NCBI GenBank assembly: GCA_030272155.1
Contig: CP126196.1
Span: forward strand, 2,790,001-2,854,000
Source: Tetradesmus obliquus
Lineage: Eukaryota > Chlorophyta > Chlorophyceae > Sphaeropleales > Scenedesmaceae
Length of the DNA stretch: 64,000 nucleotides
Reading direction: 5' to 3'
Shown here: positions 34,007-50,968 of the stretch, piece by piece
Layout of the letters: each line of letters opens with the position of its first letter
How positions within the stretch are numbered: position 1 is the first letter of the stretch
The notes under the pieces: generated by a model
The model's input: only the letters and a program-made list of their open reading frames with translations
What the model was told of the DNA's origin: nothing
Database searches by the model: none
Made by a program: the position numbers and the translations under genes

Positions 34007-35419
34007 AGCTTGTTGCCGCCATCATGGCCTGGTTTAAGTTGGGGCAGAAGGCTGTGAACAAGGCAGACATCAAGAAGCTGTTTGATGCATTCATGGAGCG
34101 AGTTGCCAGGTGTGGGGTGTCAGCAACATACAAGTGCCGCTGTGCCTGTGAGCAGGCTGTTGTGTGCTGCTGCTGATGCCTTGCTAGAATGCTTTGCTAG
34201 GTGCAGTTGTGCATCATAGGGTTTGTAGTGCCATTGCAGACAACGTGCCCCTCGCTTTTACACTCCAGTTGTTTACGTGAATGAGGAGCTGTGGCTCTGC
34301 TGCTGCTGTTGCCTTGCTATGGCGAGTGCGTAGCCTAAAGTGATGAAGTCACTCACCTCAACATTTCTTCGTACTGTATGGGTGCAACCAACACAAGGGT
34401 CTTTAGCAACAGCCAGGATGCAGCAGCCGCCTTTGTTTGTTGGCGCAGCGCCTAATGCTGCTCTGCTGCTGGTGATGGTGCTGCTGCTGTTGCTGCTGCT
34501 GCTTCCGCAGGCCAAGTCGCCCGCTGTACTTCCACACAGACGACAGCCGCCTGCGTCAGCTGTTTGTGGCCCTCAAGAACAAGGGCCTGCAGCCTGCTCC
34601 CTCCAAGCTTCCTGATGTGTGAGTAGCCGGAATGGAATACAATGCAGAACATTGCATCCCAAGACTATAACCGGCCTCCGGCATTACCCAGCGAGCCGCT
34701 GCACTCCGCCTGTGAGGGTGACAGTAGTTGAAAGACTGATGATACACAGTCATTTCCTCCGTTATCCGTGCAATTCAACCACCTGCACACACAACGCTGC
34801 TGCTTGAGCTTGACCGATGTGCGCTTCCGCTGCTCTGCTGTCGGTGCTGCTGGTTCTGTTTTGCTGCGCAAATCGTTTGCAGTGCCCCCTCAAACAGCAC
34901 TGCTGCAGCAATGTGGCTGGATGAGTTAGTCAAGCCATCATTCCAGGGTTGCGGCCACATCAGGCTGCAGCTCAAAACGGAATTCACACCCCAGTACAGT
35001 GTGAAGTTGAGTGGGAACAACACCATGAACTGTGAGGGCGTGCCTGCTGCGGACTGCATTGACGCAGCAGAGGTGGTGACAGAAGTCCTAACTCTGTTCT
35101 ACAAGTAAGTGTTGACGGCTGCACAGAGAGAGGTGTGGTATGGAAACAGTGTCATGACTTGCACTGACAGGTGGCAACGCTGCTTACGGCAGTGTGGCAC
35201 TTCACTAGGAACAGTTGGCGATCAGATGCCTCTGCTTCTCGTGCAGCACTGCAGCAACACACAGGCCCCGCACTCAGTGGCACTCTGTAGTTCTCTCACG
35301 TTTCAGACATCATGCCGCGTGCTCCCTCCGTTTTCCACCCCAGTGGGGCGCAGTCGATGGCGTCACTGCTGTGGCTCGACAGGTGACCTGCTGGGGATGA
35401 CTAAGTTCATCCCTCCATC

Positions 35420-35479
<60 letters not shown>

Positions 35480-36221
35480 CTGTTGCTGCCGCTGCTGCTG
35501 CTGCAGATACTGGTGGTTCACACCTCTTGGCAGCCCTGAGCGCCGGAAGGTGCAGTATGTGGTGGCTGTGGGACCCCTGATCGGCACAGCCATTAGCATC
35601 GTCTCCTCGACAAACAGTGAGTTACACTGCAGCTGCTAGTTACACTGCCCGTGACACCAGGCGCTGGCAAAGCTGGTGCCCCTGGTTGCGTTGTGGTGGC
35701 TGTGGGGCGGTGATTGGCACGGCCGTCACCATTGTCACCTCAACAAACATTGAGCTACACTGCAGCTGCTAGTTGCGTTGCTGGTGACACCAGCGCGTAG
35801 TGACACTGCTGCTACTGGTTACGCCGTGCCTGGTAAGCTTGGCAGGTGTAGCCAACCTTCTTTTTTCACGCATTGTGCCGGAAGTATCACATGTTGCTGC
35901 TGCTGCTGCTGCTGCTGTGCAGACTCAGGCTCCTGCCACTTCATGCACCCGCTGCTGCTGCCCAACAAGGGTGGCAGCACGCTCTTCGTGTACCATACAC
36001 AAGCCGTGCAGCAGATGCGGGCCATGGCAGTGCGCGTCGGCGGCTTCACTGCAGCTTCCAAGCATGCAAAGCTAGCTGAATTGTGGAACAAGGTTGCTGA
36101 GCTGCAGCTGGGCGCTACCTTGCAGCACCTGTCATCTGCAAGCGACATCGGGCTGTTTCCGGTGACAGTCAACATGACCAGCTCAAAAGCAGGCGGCCCT
36201 GGCCGCCGCATGCGCACGTGA
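34007..36221 (+). CDS. Unrecognised six-exon protein (287 aa from the internal ATG)
   Basis: Exons 34007-34109, 34511-34618, 34883-35104, 35344-35382, 35507-35616 and 35923-36221 join in perfect phase to the stop at 36219. An ATG at 34024 sits in the context gccgccatcATGG, a strong start signal, so the upstream acceptor may belong to a 5' UTR intron; alternatively the gene extends upstream. Notable stretches: MAWFKLGQKAVNKADIKKLF, RPLYFHTDDSRLRQLFVALK, YSVKLSGNNTMNCEGVPAAD, YWWFTPLGSPERRKVQYVV, AVGPLIGTAISIVSS, HFMHPLLLPNKGGSTLFVYH. The protein is soluble-looking, mixed alpha/beta, with one short hydrophobic stretch. I do not recognise it. A tail copy of exon 5 lies at 35687-35760. Confidence 0.7.
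35423..35506 (+). repeat. Imperfect (CTG)n tract ending in the acceptor of exon 35507-35616
   Basis: CTG units with ttg and ccg interruptions run for 80 bp into ctgcag directly before the exon. Confidence 0.9.
35687..35760 (+). repeat. Tail copy of exon 35507-35616
   Basis: The sequence repeats VVAVG..IGTA..IV.STN plus the following intron start (gagctacactgcagctgcta). It lies about 140 bp downstream of the functional copy; the GT of the donor is altered. Confidence 0.85.
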
Positions 36222-37305
36222 AACCCTACAAGCATGACATGGTGATGAGCACGATAATTGCATCATCAGCAGGGTGGTCAAAGCTGATGCGGATGTGTTG
36301 CTATTGAGATCTGGTGGTCCAAGGTTCCAAGGACTTGCGTGGGTCTTTTGTCTGGCCATTGCAGGTATTGTAGTCATGTCAGCCGTGTTCAGCTGCTTAA
36401 CATAAAGCTGTTTGAGAGCATCTCTTGTCTTGGAGCTACTAGTAGTACTGTATGGTGTGAATGGCAATGTTGTTCCTGTATTTGCGGCACATCACGTGAT
36501 GACACGTGCAGGTGCTGCAACACGCACCAGATGCTGCTGCTTAATTGTGATGCATTGTACCAATGAAAGTTAAATGCCTCGTCAGTACCTCTCAACTCAA
36601 GTGGGTTGTTTCCTGACGCTGGCACCGCAGCAAATGCGGCTTGAATTTAAAGACTGCTTGTGTTGATGTTGTGCTCTTGAGAATTGAGTTCTTATTGCGT
36701 TGTGGCACTTGACGGATGCACGCTGTTGAGTGACGGCGTTGCTGTTTGCATTGTGTTGCGTATTGCAACCAACCTTACAGCCGCCTTTAATGCAACGCTG
36801 TGGCTGCTGCTCACGCATGTGCACCATATGGTGCCATTGCAGCGATACAAATTGCAGGTAGTTGCTGTGGAGTTGAATGGTCCCTCTGTAGTACGTACAT
36901 GGTTCCAGGACTGATTTGTATGTGTGCTGGCGTCTGTGCTGCGCGCTTGGTGTAACGACTTGCAGAAACGCACATGTGACGGTCAAGTGGACATGGGGCT
37001 ACATTTGGATCACCCCAAAAAAACACAGGAGTTGTATAACTACGTCCGCTACACCGGTCGACAGTGGCAGCTGTGATGTCCTAAGCACTGGCAAGCACCT
37101 ATACTACAGGAATTGAACCTGCCTCAGGTACTAACCCAGCAAGCCACACCACTTGGCTGTGATGCTGCCACGGCAGAGTTATAAGCAATTGCGGGGCCAG
37201 AACCGCACTGATACGGCGCTGCAGAGCTTGGCTTGCAATGAGTAACTCATGGTGCCGGTGTTCAGTACTTGGTGCTGCGCAGCATGCCTTCTTCAGAGCA
37301 CAGCA

Positions 37306-37345
<40 letters not shown>

Positions 37346-37595
37346 TTGCCGCGTTTGGCCAAGTGCGCCATGTCCTGTGAGGTTGTTTGGACGGAATCAC
37401 TTGGCACTGACCTCTGCAGGCAACCACAGCACAAACGGCTGTCAGGTATTTTGCAGCCAACTGCTAGCACAATGCTGCATGACAGGGTGCCATATGCATT
37501 TGAGGGAAGCAGCAGCAGCAAGCATGCCAGCTTATAACAACAACCCAGGTGGTGGGAAGCCCCACCATCATTGTCCTGCACAAGACATGCACTCC
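36222..37595. other. Convergent intergenic region
   Basis: It lies between two 3' ends (34007 gene + and BSD gene -). It includes a (CTG)n tract at about 37305-37340. No exon was recognised. Confidence 0.5.
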
Positions 37596-37774
37596 TCACT
37601 GTGGTGCTGCTGTAACATGTTTGAAAAATGTTAATGACACAAGTTTCATAAAATTTGATGACGCACCTGCATCCAGCTTGTTGATGTAGTCGTCAAGATC
37701 TTCCAGCTCTGAGCCGTCAGCCTCGCCCATGCTGCCGCCAGCAGCAGCATCACCGTCCAGCTGCAGCGCATCCT

Positions 37775-37816
<42 letters not shown>

Positions 37817-38703
37817 TGACGCGCAGCAGTACCCTCAGCACAACCACAAACCCCAGACATTCAAAGCAGCATCACCTTTCAGCTGCAGCGCCTCCTGCAG
37901 CAGCGCATCCTGCAGCAGCAGCAGCAGAATGATGCACAGCGGCAAACTCAGCACCGCCACATACCACAACTATACACTGCAGTAAGCCCCTGCTGCAAGG
38001 GTTCATCTAGCCGCCGCTTGCACACCTCAGACCAGAACGCCGCCGCGCCAGATATACTACCATTGCAGGTGCCCGCCCAGCACAACTCAGCCATACCTTG
38101 CGCCTTGGATACAGACCACCATCGTTCACACGGCTGGCCCTATCAATCCGAACACCTGGCACATCAATGCACCGCTGCGGCTGTGCGATTGTCCACGCTG
38201 TGCGCAAACATGTGCTGTTCAACCAAAGCAGCGGCACCAAGCAGTGCAGCTGCAGCCTCCCACCTGCAGGTACACATCCAGCTCAGGGTCATCTGCCAGT
38301 GCAGCAAGCTCATCTTCATCCACTGTTCTATCAACTACCTCTGTCAGCAACACAGCAGCACCCAAGAGCATCAAGCAGCACAGCATTAGGCTTACCTGCA
38401 GGTATGCGTCCAGCTCAGGATCATCTGCCAGCGCAGCAAGCTCATCTTCATCCAAGCCACCCTCGGATGACACACGGTCACCAGCAGCAGCGGCACTGCC
38501 GCCACCTGCTGCTGCTGCTGCTGCTGGGTCTGCGGCTGAGTCAATTCCAGCTGCTGCGGCTGCTTCTTGCTGTGTCTGCAACAGCAGCAGCAGCAGCGCG
38601 GGACACGTGGCAGCGGTGCAACATACGCCTATTAGCGACCTTGCATGCATGTCCTTGGTGGTTTGAAGGCATGCATGCTGAACAGATTGTCATACATGGC
38701 CCC

Positions 38704-38739
<36 letters not shown>

Positions 38740-40764
38740 TGAGACCAGAAGTACTCACCTCTGTTTCATGCAGCAGGTTGGCTGCTGATGACGACAGAGG
38801 CAGCACACTGCTGCCCCCTGCTGCTGCTGCTGTTGCAGGAGCTCCTGCTTGTTGGCTGCTGTTTGTGCTGCTACTGCTGCGCGCTAGTGCTTCCTGCTGC
38901 TGCTGCTGCTGCTGTGCTTGAGGCTGCTCCAGCTGCTCCTCATGTGTTTGTACTGGTAGGTATCTCTTGCATAAGGTGAAGTAAATTGTCCAGAAGACAT
39001 ACTCATCCATGCGCCTGCAGGCACAGCAGAGCAACAGGGAAAAGACATAACTTTGAGCAGGTTGCATGCTGGGACGCAAACACAGTGCACCCGCCCGCAG
39101 GCGTAGAGCTGCTTGGCATACTGCTGCTATGGCTTGCAAAGCACACGAGTCTTGCAGGACAGTAATGAGTGCTGCAGGCAGTCTGCCTCATAGCTCTGCA
39201 CTCTGCCGGAAGCATCACCCTCGCCAGCCATAGGCCGCCGCTGCTGCTGCTGCTGCCGCCCCGCCTACATGCAACACACCACAACAGGCATGCTTGCTTC
39301 TGTTGCAGCAGCACACATCCAGGCACAACGTCAAGCAAGCCCGGCACCTTCTCAGAAGCTCATGTACAGCTGCGCTGCAGCCCTCGTAACCTCAGGCTCA
39401 ACTCAAGACATTCCCTTTGGGCACGGCATAAAGCGCAGGTCCTGCAGCTGCGGCACCAAAGTCAGCCACCTGCCATGGTTGATGCTACTGCTGCTGCTGC
39501 CGCGCTGCCGACATGCTGAGTACCACATGCTTGCATCAGCGCAGCAGCACAGCGCTAATCCCCCATCTTCAAGCAAGCCGGCACCCACCCCAGACGCTCA
39601 TGCACAGCTGCGCTGCAGCCCTCGTAACCTCAAGGCTCTACTAAATCTCACTTTGGGCACAGCACGAAGCGCAGGTCCTGCAACTGTGGCACCTGCTGCA
39701 GCAGCAGCCGCGCATGCGTCTCCTGCCAGCTGCTGAGTTTCTGGTCTGCTGCCGCTGCAGGGATGTCCAGCGAGTCCAACGGGTAGTCACTGCAGCAGTA
39801 GCAACGCAGAGCGGACCTTGCTGTTGGTGAAGAAACTATGTATATGACACATACTGCAGTTGAAGAGCCGAACAACAACAGGGAGTAATTGCGTGCAAAA
39901 ATAATAGAGGGCGCAGAAGAAGGAGGCCATGCGAATGTGATAAAGGCGCATGCAAGCCTGCAGGGCTGTTGCATGCAACGCTGGGACACAATGGAGCTGC
40001 ACAGGCGCGCTGCTGCAGTGTTCGCACCTGAATGTGCTGTATGTCAGGCTGCGCACAAACTGGCCAAGCTCGGGTGTGATGCCATACTGCAGGGGGTCTG
40101 CTGATGCTGCTGCTGGCTGCTGCTTGCCGCCCTGCAGGACACACGGAAGTGTGCAGGCGCCGCAGGGTGAGGTGGCGGCTGCTGTTTGAGCTCAGGGGCA
40201 CGCTACTGCGCTCAACTTCTGACTGATTGATTATGCACATGGTATCCAGCGGCATGCACAATCACTGCTGTATGGTGGATGATACTCTGTGTGTGCTGCA
40301 GCTGCTGTCCCAGTGGTCTAGGCCTGATCATATGCCTGGGGCAGCAGCGCCCTCTACTTATCAATTGACACTTGCAGCGCTGTCATGTTGCTTGTTACCT
40401 GCTGCAGGTGTTTGAGGCTTTTCTCTGCTTCTCCAATGGCTTCCTTGGCAACTTCCTGCAGTGCAGTTTCAGACACATCACCCCACAGCACTGCTGAGCT
40501 GCGCAGAGCTGTGAAGCGCCACCATCCAGCTGCTTGCTGCTGGTCACATGTGTTGTTTATTACATTACTGCAACATGAAAAGTGGGCTGGCCTGTTGCTT
40601 AGCATCTGCTGCACCTGCGCCTTGACTCTGGCCTCCTTGGCCAAAGCAGTTGCCTGTTCTGTGGCTTGAGCAGCCAGCTGTCGGGCAAGTCCTGCTGCTT
40701 CGCTGTTCACAACAGTGTTGACAGCCTCCTGCGCCTGTTTGCGGACACTGGCAAACCAATCCAT
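37596..40764 (-). CDS. BSD-domain-containing protein
   Basis: Exons: 40764-40615 (start, MDWFASVRKQAQEAV...), one ending at 40399 (SETALQEVAKEAIGEAEKSL), 40131-40028, 39789-39652, 39014-38759, 38575-38396 and 37772 to the stop at 37596, probably with a very short last intron (reading KLDAAAPQ) or without it. The N-terminus is an Ala/Lys/Glu amphipathic helix region as in plant BSD-domain proteins. The BSD domain follows over two junctions: ITPELGQFVRSLTYSTF, SWQETHARLLLQQVPQLQDL, RFVLCPK and RMDEYVFWTIYFTLCKRYLP. The C-terminus is acidic (LDEDELAALADDPELDAYL, GSELEDLDDYINKLD) with Gln/Ser/Ala runs. The domain is found in TFIIH p62 and synapse-associated proteins, but no specific role is assigned here. 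The 5' border of exon 2 is uncertain. Exon-edge copies occur in at least three introns. Confidence 0.88.
37773..37930 (-). repeat. (CTG)n acceptor tract and head copy of BSD exon 7
   Basis: A sense (CTG)n tract at 37773-37812 ends in ctgcag before exon 37772. Upstream, at about 37871-37930, the exon head (gcgctgcagctg..aggtgatgctgct) recurs twice in shortened form behind further ctgctgcag acceptors. Confidence 0.8.
38266..38330 (-). repeat. Tail copy of BSD exon 38575-38396
   Basis: It reads DEDELAALADDPELDVYLQ, one residue different from the functional tail, followed by gtgggag instead of gtaagc. It lies about 130 bp downstream, in the intron. Confidence 0.93.
39300..39700 (-). repeat. About 240-bp tandem unit containing the tail of BSD exon 39789-39652
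   Basis: The end of the exon plus following intron (39540-39700) recurs at about 39300-39460, including the LQDLRF-coding bases and the gctgcgctgcagccctcgta block. Confidence 0.85.
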
Positions 40765-41042
40765 GCTTGCAGCAGGTGGTTGGGTGTGACTCTGCTGTCC
40801 TGGTGTGTTGAGGTGCTGCAATACGAAGCACTACTTCCTTACTCAACACAACCCAATGAGTTTGGTGTGCATGAGATGCAGTCGCGAGGGGCAGAACTCG
40901 CGGCAAACACAAACAAACAACAAAAGAACCCTTGCCACTTCACGACGCGATCAATGCAAGAGAAGAGTACATGCTTTCATCATACGTTGTATTTTCGCAG
41001 TTGGAAAACAGCACGGCGTTAAAAGTTGGAGGAATCATCAGT
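40765..41042. promoter_or_regulatory. Divergent intergenic region of 278 bp (BSD protein / DnaJ-type zinc finger)
   Basis: The start codons of the two oppositely oriented genes are 278 bp apart; a shared promoter is inferred from position alone. Confidence 0.4.
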
Positions 41043-42168
41043 ATGGTATCTGTGTGCTGCTGCTGCCATGGCACTGCTCTGCTGTCACGCAACAGCACCT
41101 CAACCTCCCGCCCATTGCCGCTCGGTGCGCTGACTAGAATCAACAAACGCCAATTGAAGCCTCCTAGTGCCCTCCAGGAGCACGGGACTGAGGCGCTGGC
41201 ATTTGCTGCAGCAGCAGCCCTTGGGGGCCCACCATTGGCCAAAGCTGTGTATGAAGAGCTGGTGAGCACTCGAAAGATTATCATATAGGTTTGTAAACCC
41301 TTTTTGAACTGACACTCGCATGAGGTGGAACATGCCTTAGCCAGCTTTATGATGTGCAAGTCATCCAGCATCACCTTGTGCATGCCGCTTCAGCTACCTT
41401 GACCATCACCCTGAGACACTAGCTGCTGGTGATACTGATCCCCAGCCACCTGTGACTAGCTGCTGCTCCGTCTCTCTGCTGTCACTTGCAGCAACCCAAG
41501 CGCTGCAACACATGCTTGGGCACTGGCTACATCCTCTGCACAACATGCCAAGGCCGGGGCCGCGTGGTGGGTTCACGCGCTCTTGGGTTTGCTTCTGTCA
41601 TGTACTACTGGCAACAGCAGCAGCTGCAACACGCAGTTTTCTGACTTCATACATGACCTGTGCAGTGCAAGTGCATATGCTGACACTGGTACACCTGAGA
41701 AGCCAAAAATCAACAGTTGCACATTTCATGTGTAACCGCAGGGGTTGTCGCTGCCTGGTGAGGCGCGCAGCGTCAGCAGCTGCTCGCAGTGTGGCAGGCG
41801 CGGCCACCAGAAGTGTGACCAGTGCAGTGCCACAGGCATCACCAACTACTGGTGAGCCTGCGCAGCAGCAACACCAGGTCGTCATGCAGCTATGTTGTGT
41901 GGCTTGGCGCTGCCCATCATATGGCATTATTCAGATAACTGAGTTTGCTGGATGCATCCGGGGTGCAGCATACAGCCATAAGCTGGCACGCCTGACTGTG
42001 TACAGTGTCGTTCTGCATTGCCCTCTGTGCTGTGCTGTCAGCCTGCTGCAACGGCACTGCTGCTAATGCTGATGATGGCCAACACTGCTTCCACGTTCGC
42101 TTGCTTGTTGCTGCTGCAGGCTGTGGCAGCCCGCGGCAGACCCAGGATGGGGCCCTCGCGGCAGCTGA
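41043..42168 (+). CDS. Plastid-type DnaJ zinc-finger protein without J domain (150 aa)
   Basis: Four exons: 41043-41261, 41492-41566, 41742-41851, 42120-42168, with phases 0, 0 and 2. After a Ser/Thr/Arg/Cys-rich transit-like leader come four CxxCxGxG-type motifs: CNTCLGTG, CTTCQGRG, CSQCGRRG and CDQCSATG. This is the two-zinc cysteine-rich domain of DnaJ. No J domain is present, as in the plant BSD2/LQY1/PSA2 group of plastid proteins, which help assemble Rubisco or photosystems. Which member it corresponds to cannot be said by eye. The protein ends WGPRGS. A decayed copy of the last exon follows at 42240-42290. Confidence 0.85.
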
Positions 42169-43700
42169 AGAGTTCCATAGCGTTTGAATGTTGTCACAAG
42201 CCGCCGCATCCCATGCTTGGCTAGGCTGCAGCGCCAGCCCCTGCCAGAAGCTGCTGGCCCTGGCTGGGGCCCTCGCGGAAGCTGGGCAGGTATCAGATGT
42301 GGCTCCTGCTCAGCATTCGCATCACAATCCATGCAGCGCCATCCCCCACCAGCAGCTGCAAATGGCACAGGCCTCTGACAGGTGGCGGCGCCGCTGCCTT
42401 TTGGACACATGCCAGCCAGCTGCCGCAGCAGCCCCACACACCGCAATCCCTGAGCTGCTTGGGAGGGCAGCGCACAGTGCAGCTCTCTTGCGCCGGGCGC
42501 AGCAGGCAGTGCCCGAGCAGGAGGAGAGCTTGCCAAGCTAAGTGCCAAAGCCAGAGGACAGCCCGAGACTCCCTCACTGGCCTAATGATGCGCTGCAGGG
42601 TGTCCTTTACACAGGTGCCCTTCCGCAGTTTATCTCGGCCAAGCGATGCTGCGAACCACTTGCCATCAGACAATGCTGGGCGTTGCATCGTCCGGCACAC
42701 ATGCAGGCCTCGCCTTGTGGTGGCAGCCAGTGTGGCAGCTTCACATCCACAAGCGTCCTTCGTGTCATTTTGACTGAGCAACAGCCGCCGTTTGCTGCTT
42801 TGTGCTGGCTGTGGACGGTTTCCTGCAAGTTGGTGCATGCTTGGTGCCTGCCGTGTGATGCTTCCAACACGCTAGAAAGCATGCTGGGCTGCCGAATGTG
42901 CAGATGGCTGATTCTGGATGTGGCCGGTGCTCGCCGTGCATGTATCTGTGCATGTTCGTCATGATGCGTGCCATTGGTTGCTGTGAGCTGGTGGTCGTGA
43001 AGTTGGCAAGGAGCCTTGCAATTGCCTTGGGAGTAAGCTCCCTAGTCAGGTGGAATTCAGGTTGTCTTGTGAGCACCTTGAGACTGCACTGCTTTCCGTG
43101 CATCTGGTGCGCTGGCAGCGCTTGGTACTCGAGTGCAGCACCGCTTCTGTCTCATCCATCAATGACCAGTGCATCATGCACAACAGAACATGGTGTTTAT
43201 GCCTTGCATGGCACTGATGCATAATCTGTACAGTGGCTGCGAGCACTGCCGATCAGGTCTGCAGTAAACCCTGGGGCGCAGTAGTAATTAAGGTGTCGTC
43301 ATTACCACATGCGGTGCTTAGCAGCCTAGTCGCTGTATAGCGACTATAGTCGCTAGCTAGGCCTGCACATGTGCAGGCAACGACCATTAACATGACATAT
43401 CCAGGCGTTTCAACAATGAAGGTTTCGTGTGGGCGCATCACTGGCGCAGACACCGTCTGCATGCGGATCGCAAGCCCTCAAGCATGTTTGCTGTGTATGA
43501 TCAGCCAGTGGGAACTCGCTCCCCTTGGTAACAAAAACGCCCTCAAGCATGTGTGCGCTGCTCAGGCAAGTTGCCATGCGCGTTGGCAGCACCCGCTGCA
43601 ATACTGTACGGCCTGAGCTACTAGCGTCAGTATGCAACAGTCTGAACACTGGGTATGAACACCGACGTAAGACTGATCAAAAGGCCGAGTGTGAAGCGCC
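42169..43700. other. Intergenic with unexplained long overlapping ORFs
   Basis: At about 42188-42964 both strands hold ORFs of 90-180 codons (for example 42293-42838 minus, 42542-42964 plus). None has a recognisable motif or convincing splice partner. They may be chance ORFs in GC-rich DNA or the remains of an old gene. The piece at 42240-42290 copies the last exon of the zinc-finger gene (reading GWGPRG-like). Confidence 0.4.
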
Positions 43701-43734
43701 GTAACCGCAGCCACTGCAGCGCTGGCGCGACGAA

Positions 43735-43870
43735 ACAGCAAAGCACCACTGGCAAAATTTGCATGCAAGCCTTACATGGAGCAAAGCACCACTTGGCAAT
43801 TTTTGCATGCAGGCCTTGCATGGAGCACAGCACCACTTGGGAAAATTTGCATGCAAGCCTTGCATGGAGC
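43735..43870. repeat. About 2.5 copies of a 51-bp tandem repeat
   Basis: The unit runs approximately ttgcatgcaagccttgcatg followed by gagcaaagcaccacttggcaaaat. The copies differ at a few positions. Confidence 0.88.
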
Positions 43871-43939
43871 CCATGCGTGGGCGTTGAGTACCCAAACGCA
43901 GAAACCCTTCAGTGCACCCCCCAGCTGGCTTGCACCCTT

Positions 43940-43940
43940 A

Positions 43941-43975
<35 letters not shown>

Positions 43976-44150
43976 CGCACCCGCTAGCTCTGGGTGGAAG
44001 CGCAGCACCTCCTTCCACATCAGCTCCGCTGCGTCATCCGGCCGCAGCTGCCCCGGCACGTCGAATGCAAAGGGCTGCTCCGCCACTGGCTCGTCGCTGT
44101 CATCGTGCAGCGCAGCCAGCCAGGGGTGCGCCAGCCTAAACGCCGCAGCC
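43940..44150 (-). repeat. Duplicate of the MAP-kinase terminal exon tail, downstream of the gene
   Basis: It reads AHPWLAALHDDSDEPVAEQP, GQLRPDDAAELMWKEVLRFH and an Ala run longer than in the functional exon, ending AKGAS. It is nearly identical to 44374-44560 and lies about 435 bp further downstream. Confidence 0.93.
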
Positions 44151-44373
44151 TCACATACTGCACTCAAGGCCTCATCTAGGTCTGCTGCTGCATAGAAGCA
44201 CAACACGCCCTGCTGCAGGTCCCTCTCACGTGCTGCTGCCTTTTCACGCGGCTGCCCTTGCCTGCAGTACAACATAGGCAGCACTGCACTGCCGCCACAA
44301 CTGCTTGCAGCTCTACAAGCTCGAGACTGTATTTCCCTGCCGCCATAGCCGCTGCTCCCACTGCAACTGCCAG

Positions 44374-49654
<5,281 letters not shown>

Positions 49655-50916
49655 TTGCGCCTGCCCGAGGCAGCCGCAGCTGTCTATTGAACGTGATGCA
49701 GCTTCCTTTCCCCTAGGCTTCTCTGCTGCTTACTTATGTATGATATAAAGCAGCAGAAGCAGTGCTGGGCTCCCTTCAGATGCAGTTACGCAGCAAACAA
49801 TCAAGCTGGGCGTTGAGCTGTATCAGGTTTGGCCTACTGCAAAACAACTACGGTAATCAAAAATGTGCTTTTGATGTGATTGCGGGACGGATCGCGCTGG
49901 CAAGGCGACTACAGCGGTGCAGTTGCGGGTGAAGTGCCAGGTGCAGCTGAAGCAGTCACTACATTTGGTTTTCAAATAGGGAAGGAAAGCATGGACATGT
50001 TGGTCTTGCGCTGATTGCCACAGGTGCTCGTTCGTTTGAAAGGTCGTGTAACACTTGTTAGTCTAACTCACCAGCCTTGCCCGTCCCATCTCTGACGATC
50101 GGGACAGGCACCTCACTCATTTGTTGAATTCGTTTACTCAAATGCTTTTGCACGTCTAGTGCATGCGTTGGCCTGCATCTCGAAACCTTGTTCATGTCCT
50201 TGGCGGGCTGATTATCAGCGCCAAGGAGAACTAAACCTTGAATGCTATGCTAATGTTGAGATGTGGTGAAGGCTTTCTTCGTAGGGCCGCTTGCCCACAA
50301 TGATTGCGCGCGCAGTGCAGCACGTACAACAGGCCTCTCCAGTGCTTCTGAACTTGTTCGTGGTCGGGCACACATTTCATCTGAGGAGCAGTTTAAACTC
50401 GTGCAGTACACTGGGGCGGCAGCAGCAGCAGCAGTAGGTACTGCACCAAGCCAAACCTCCACAACTGAAGCGGTACCAGCTCATCACAGCAGCAGCCAAC
50501 CCAAACATTGCCTACAGCCTGTCGCTACCCTATGCAATAGCCATCTTTTATCTGGCGTGATGGATGCAGTGATAGGCTGATGGCTTGCTGTGGCGAGGAC
50601 TTGCTGATGCTGATGATAGATGTTGCCGCCCCTGCACCCTCTAGCAGCAGCACCCTGGCAGCAACAACAGGTGCGCACCAGGCTGCTATGTATACGTCGG
50701 CAGCTGCTAACAATACCGCAGCTGCTACTTCACGGCAGTATATGGAGCTGCCATGCAAGTGCAGCAGCGACCTTTGCCTCAACTGGTGTCAGCTTGGATC
50801 ACAGCAAGCCAGCTCATCACATGCGTTTACGCTCTTGCATTGTGATGGGGCAGCAGCTCATCAGTCAACTCTGCTGTGAATGTGCTTCAATTTTGCTGCG
50901 CCTCCCCCTTGTCAGC

Positions 50917-50966
<50 letters not shown>

Positions 50967-50968
50967 AG
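49655..50968. other. Divergent region between MAP kinase and MYB genes; 5' exon of MYB unresolved
   Basis: The MAP-kinase promoter should lie just above 49654. The first exon of the MYB gene should lie somewhere in this interval; a candidate leader begins with ATG at 50608 or 50620 (IDVAAPAPSSSSTLAATT, then gtgcgc) but could not be joined with confidence. Confidence 0.4.
50918..50968 (+). repeat. (CTG)n tract forming the acceptor of the first clear MYB exon
   Basis: About 16 CTG units end in ctgtag directly before the exon at 50969. Confidence 0.88.

Noticed and set aside
42293-42838. 181-codon ORF on the minus strand (contains GRDKLRKGTCVKDTLQRII)
   Set aside because: Overlapping ORFs of similar length exist on the plus strand, no motif is recognisable, and no splice partner or start context supports it. 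It is kept only as an unexplained stretch.
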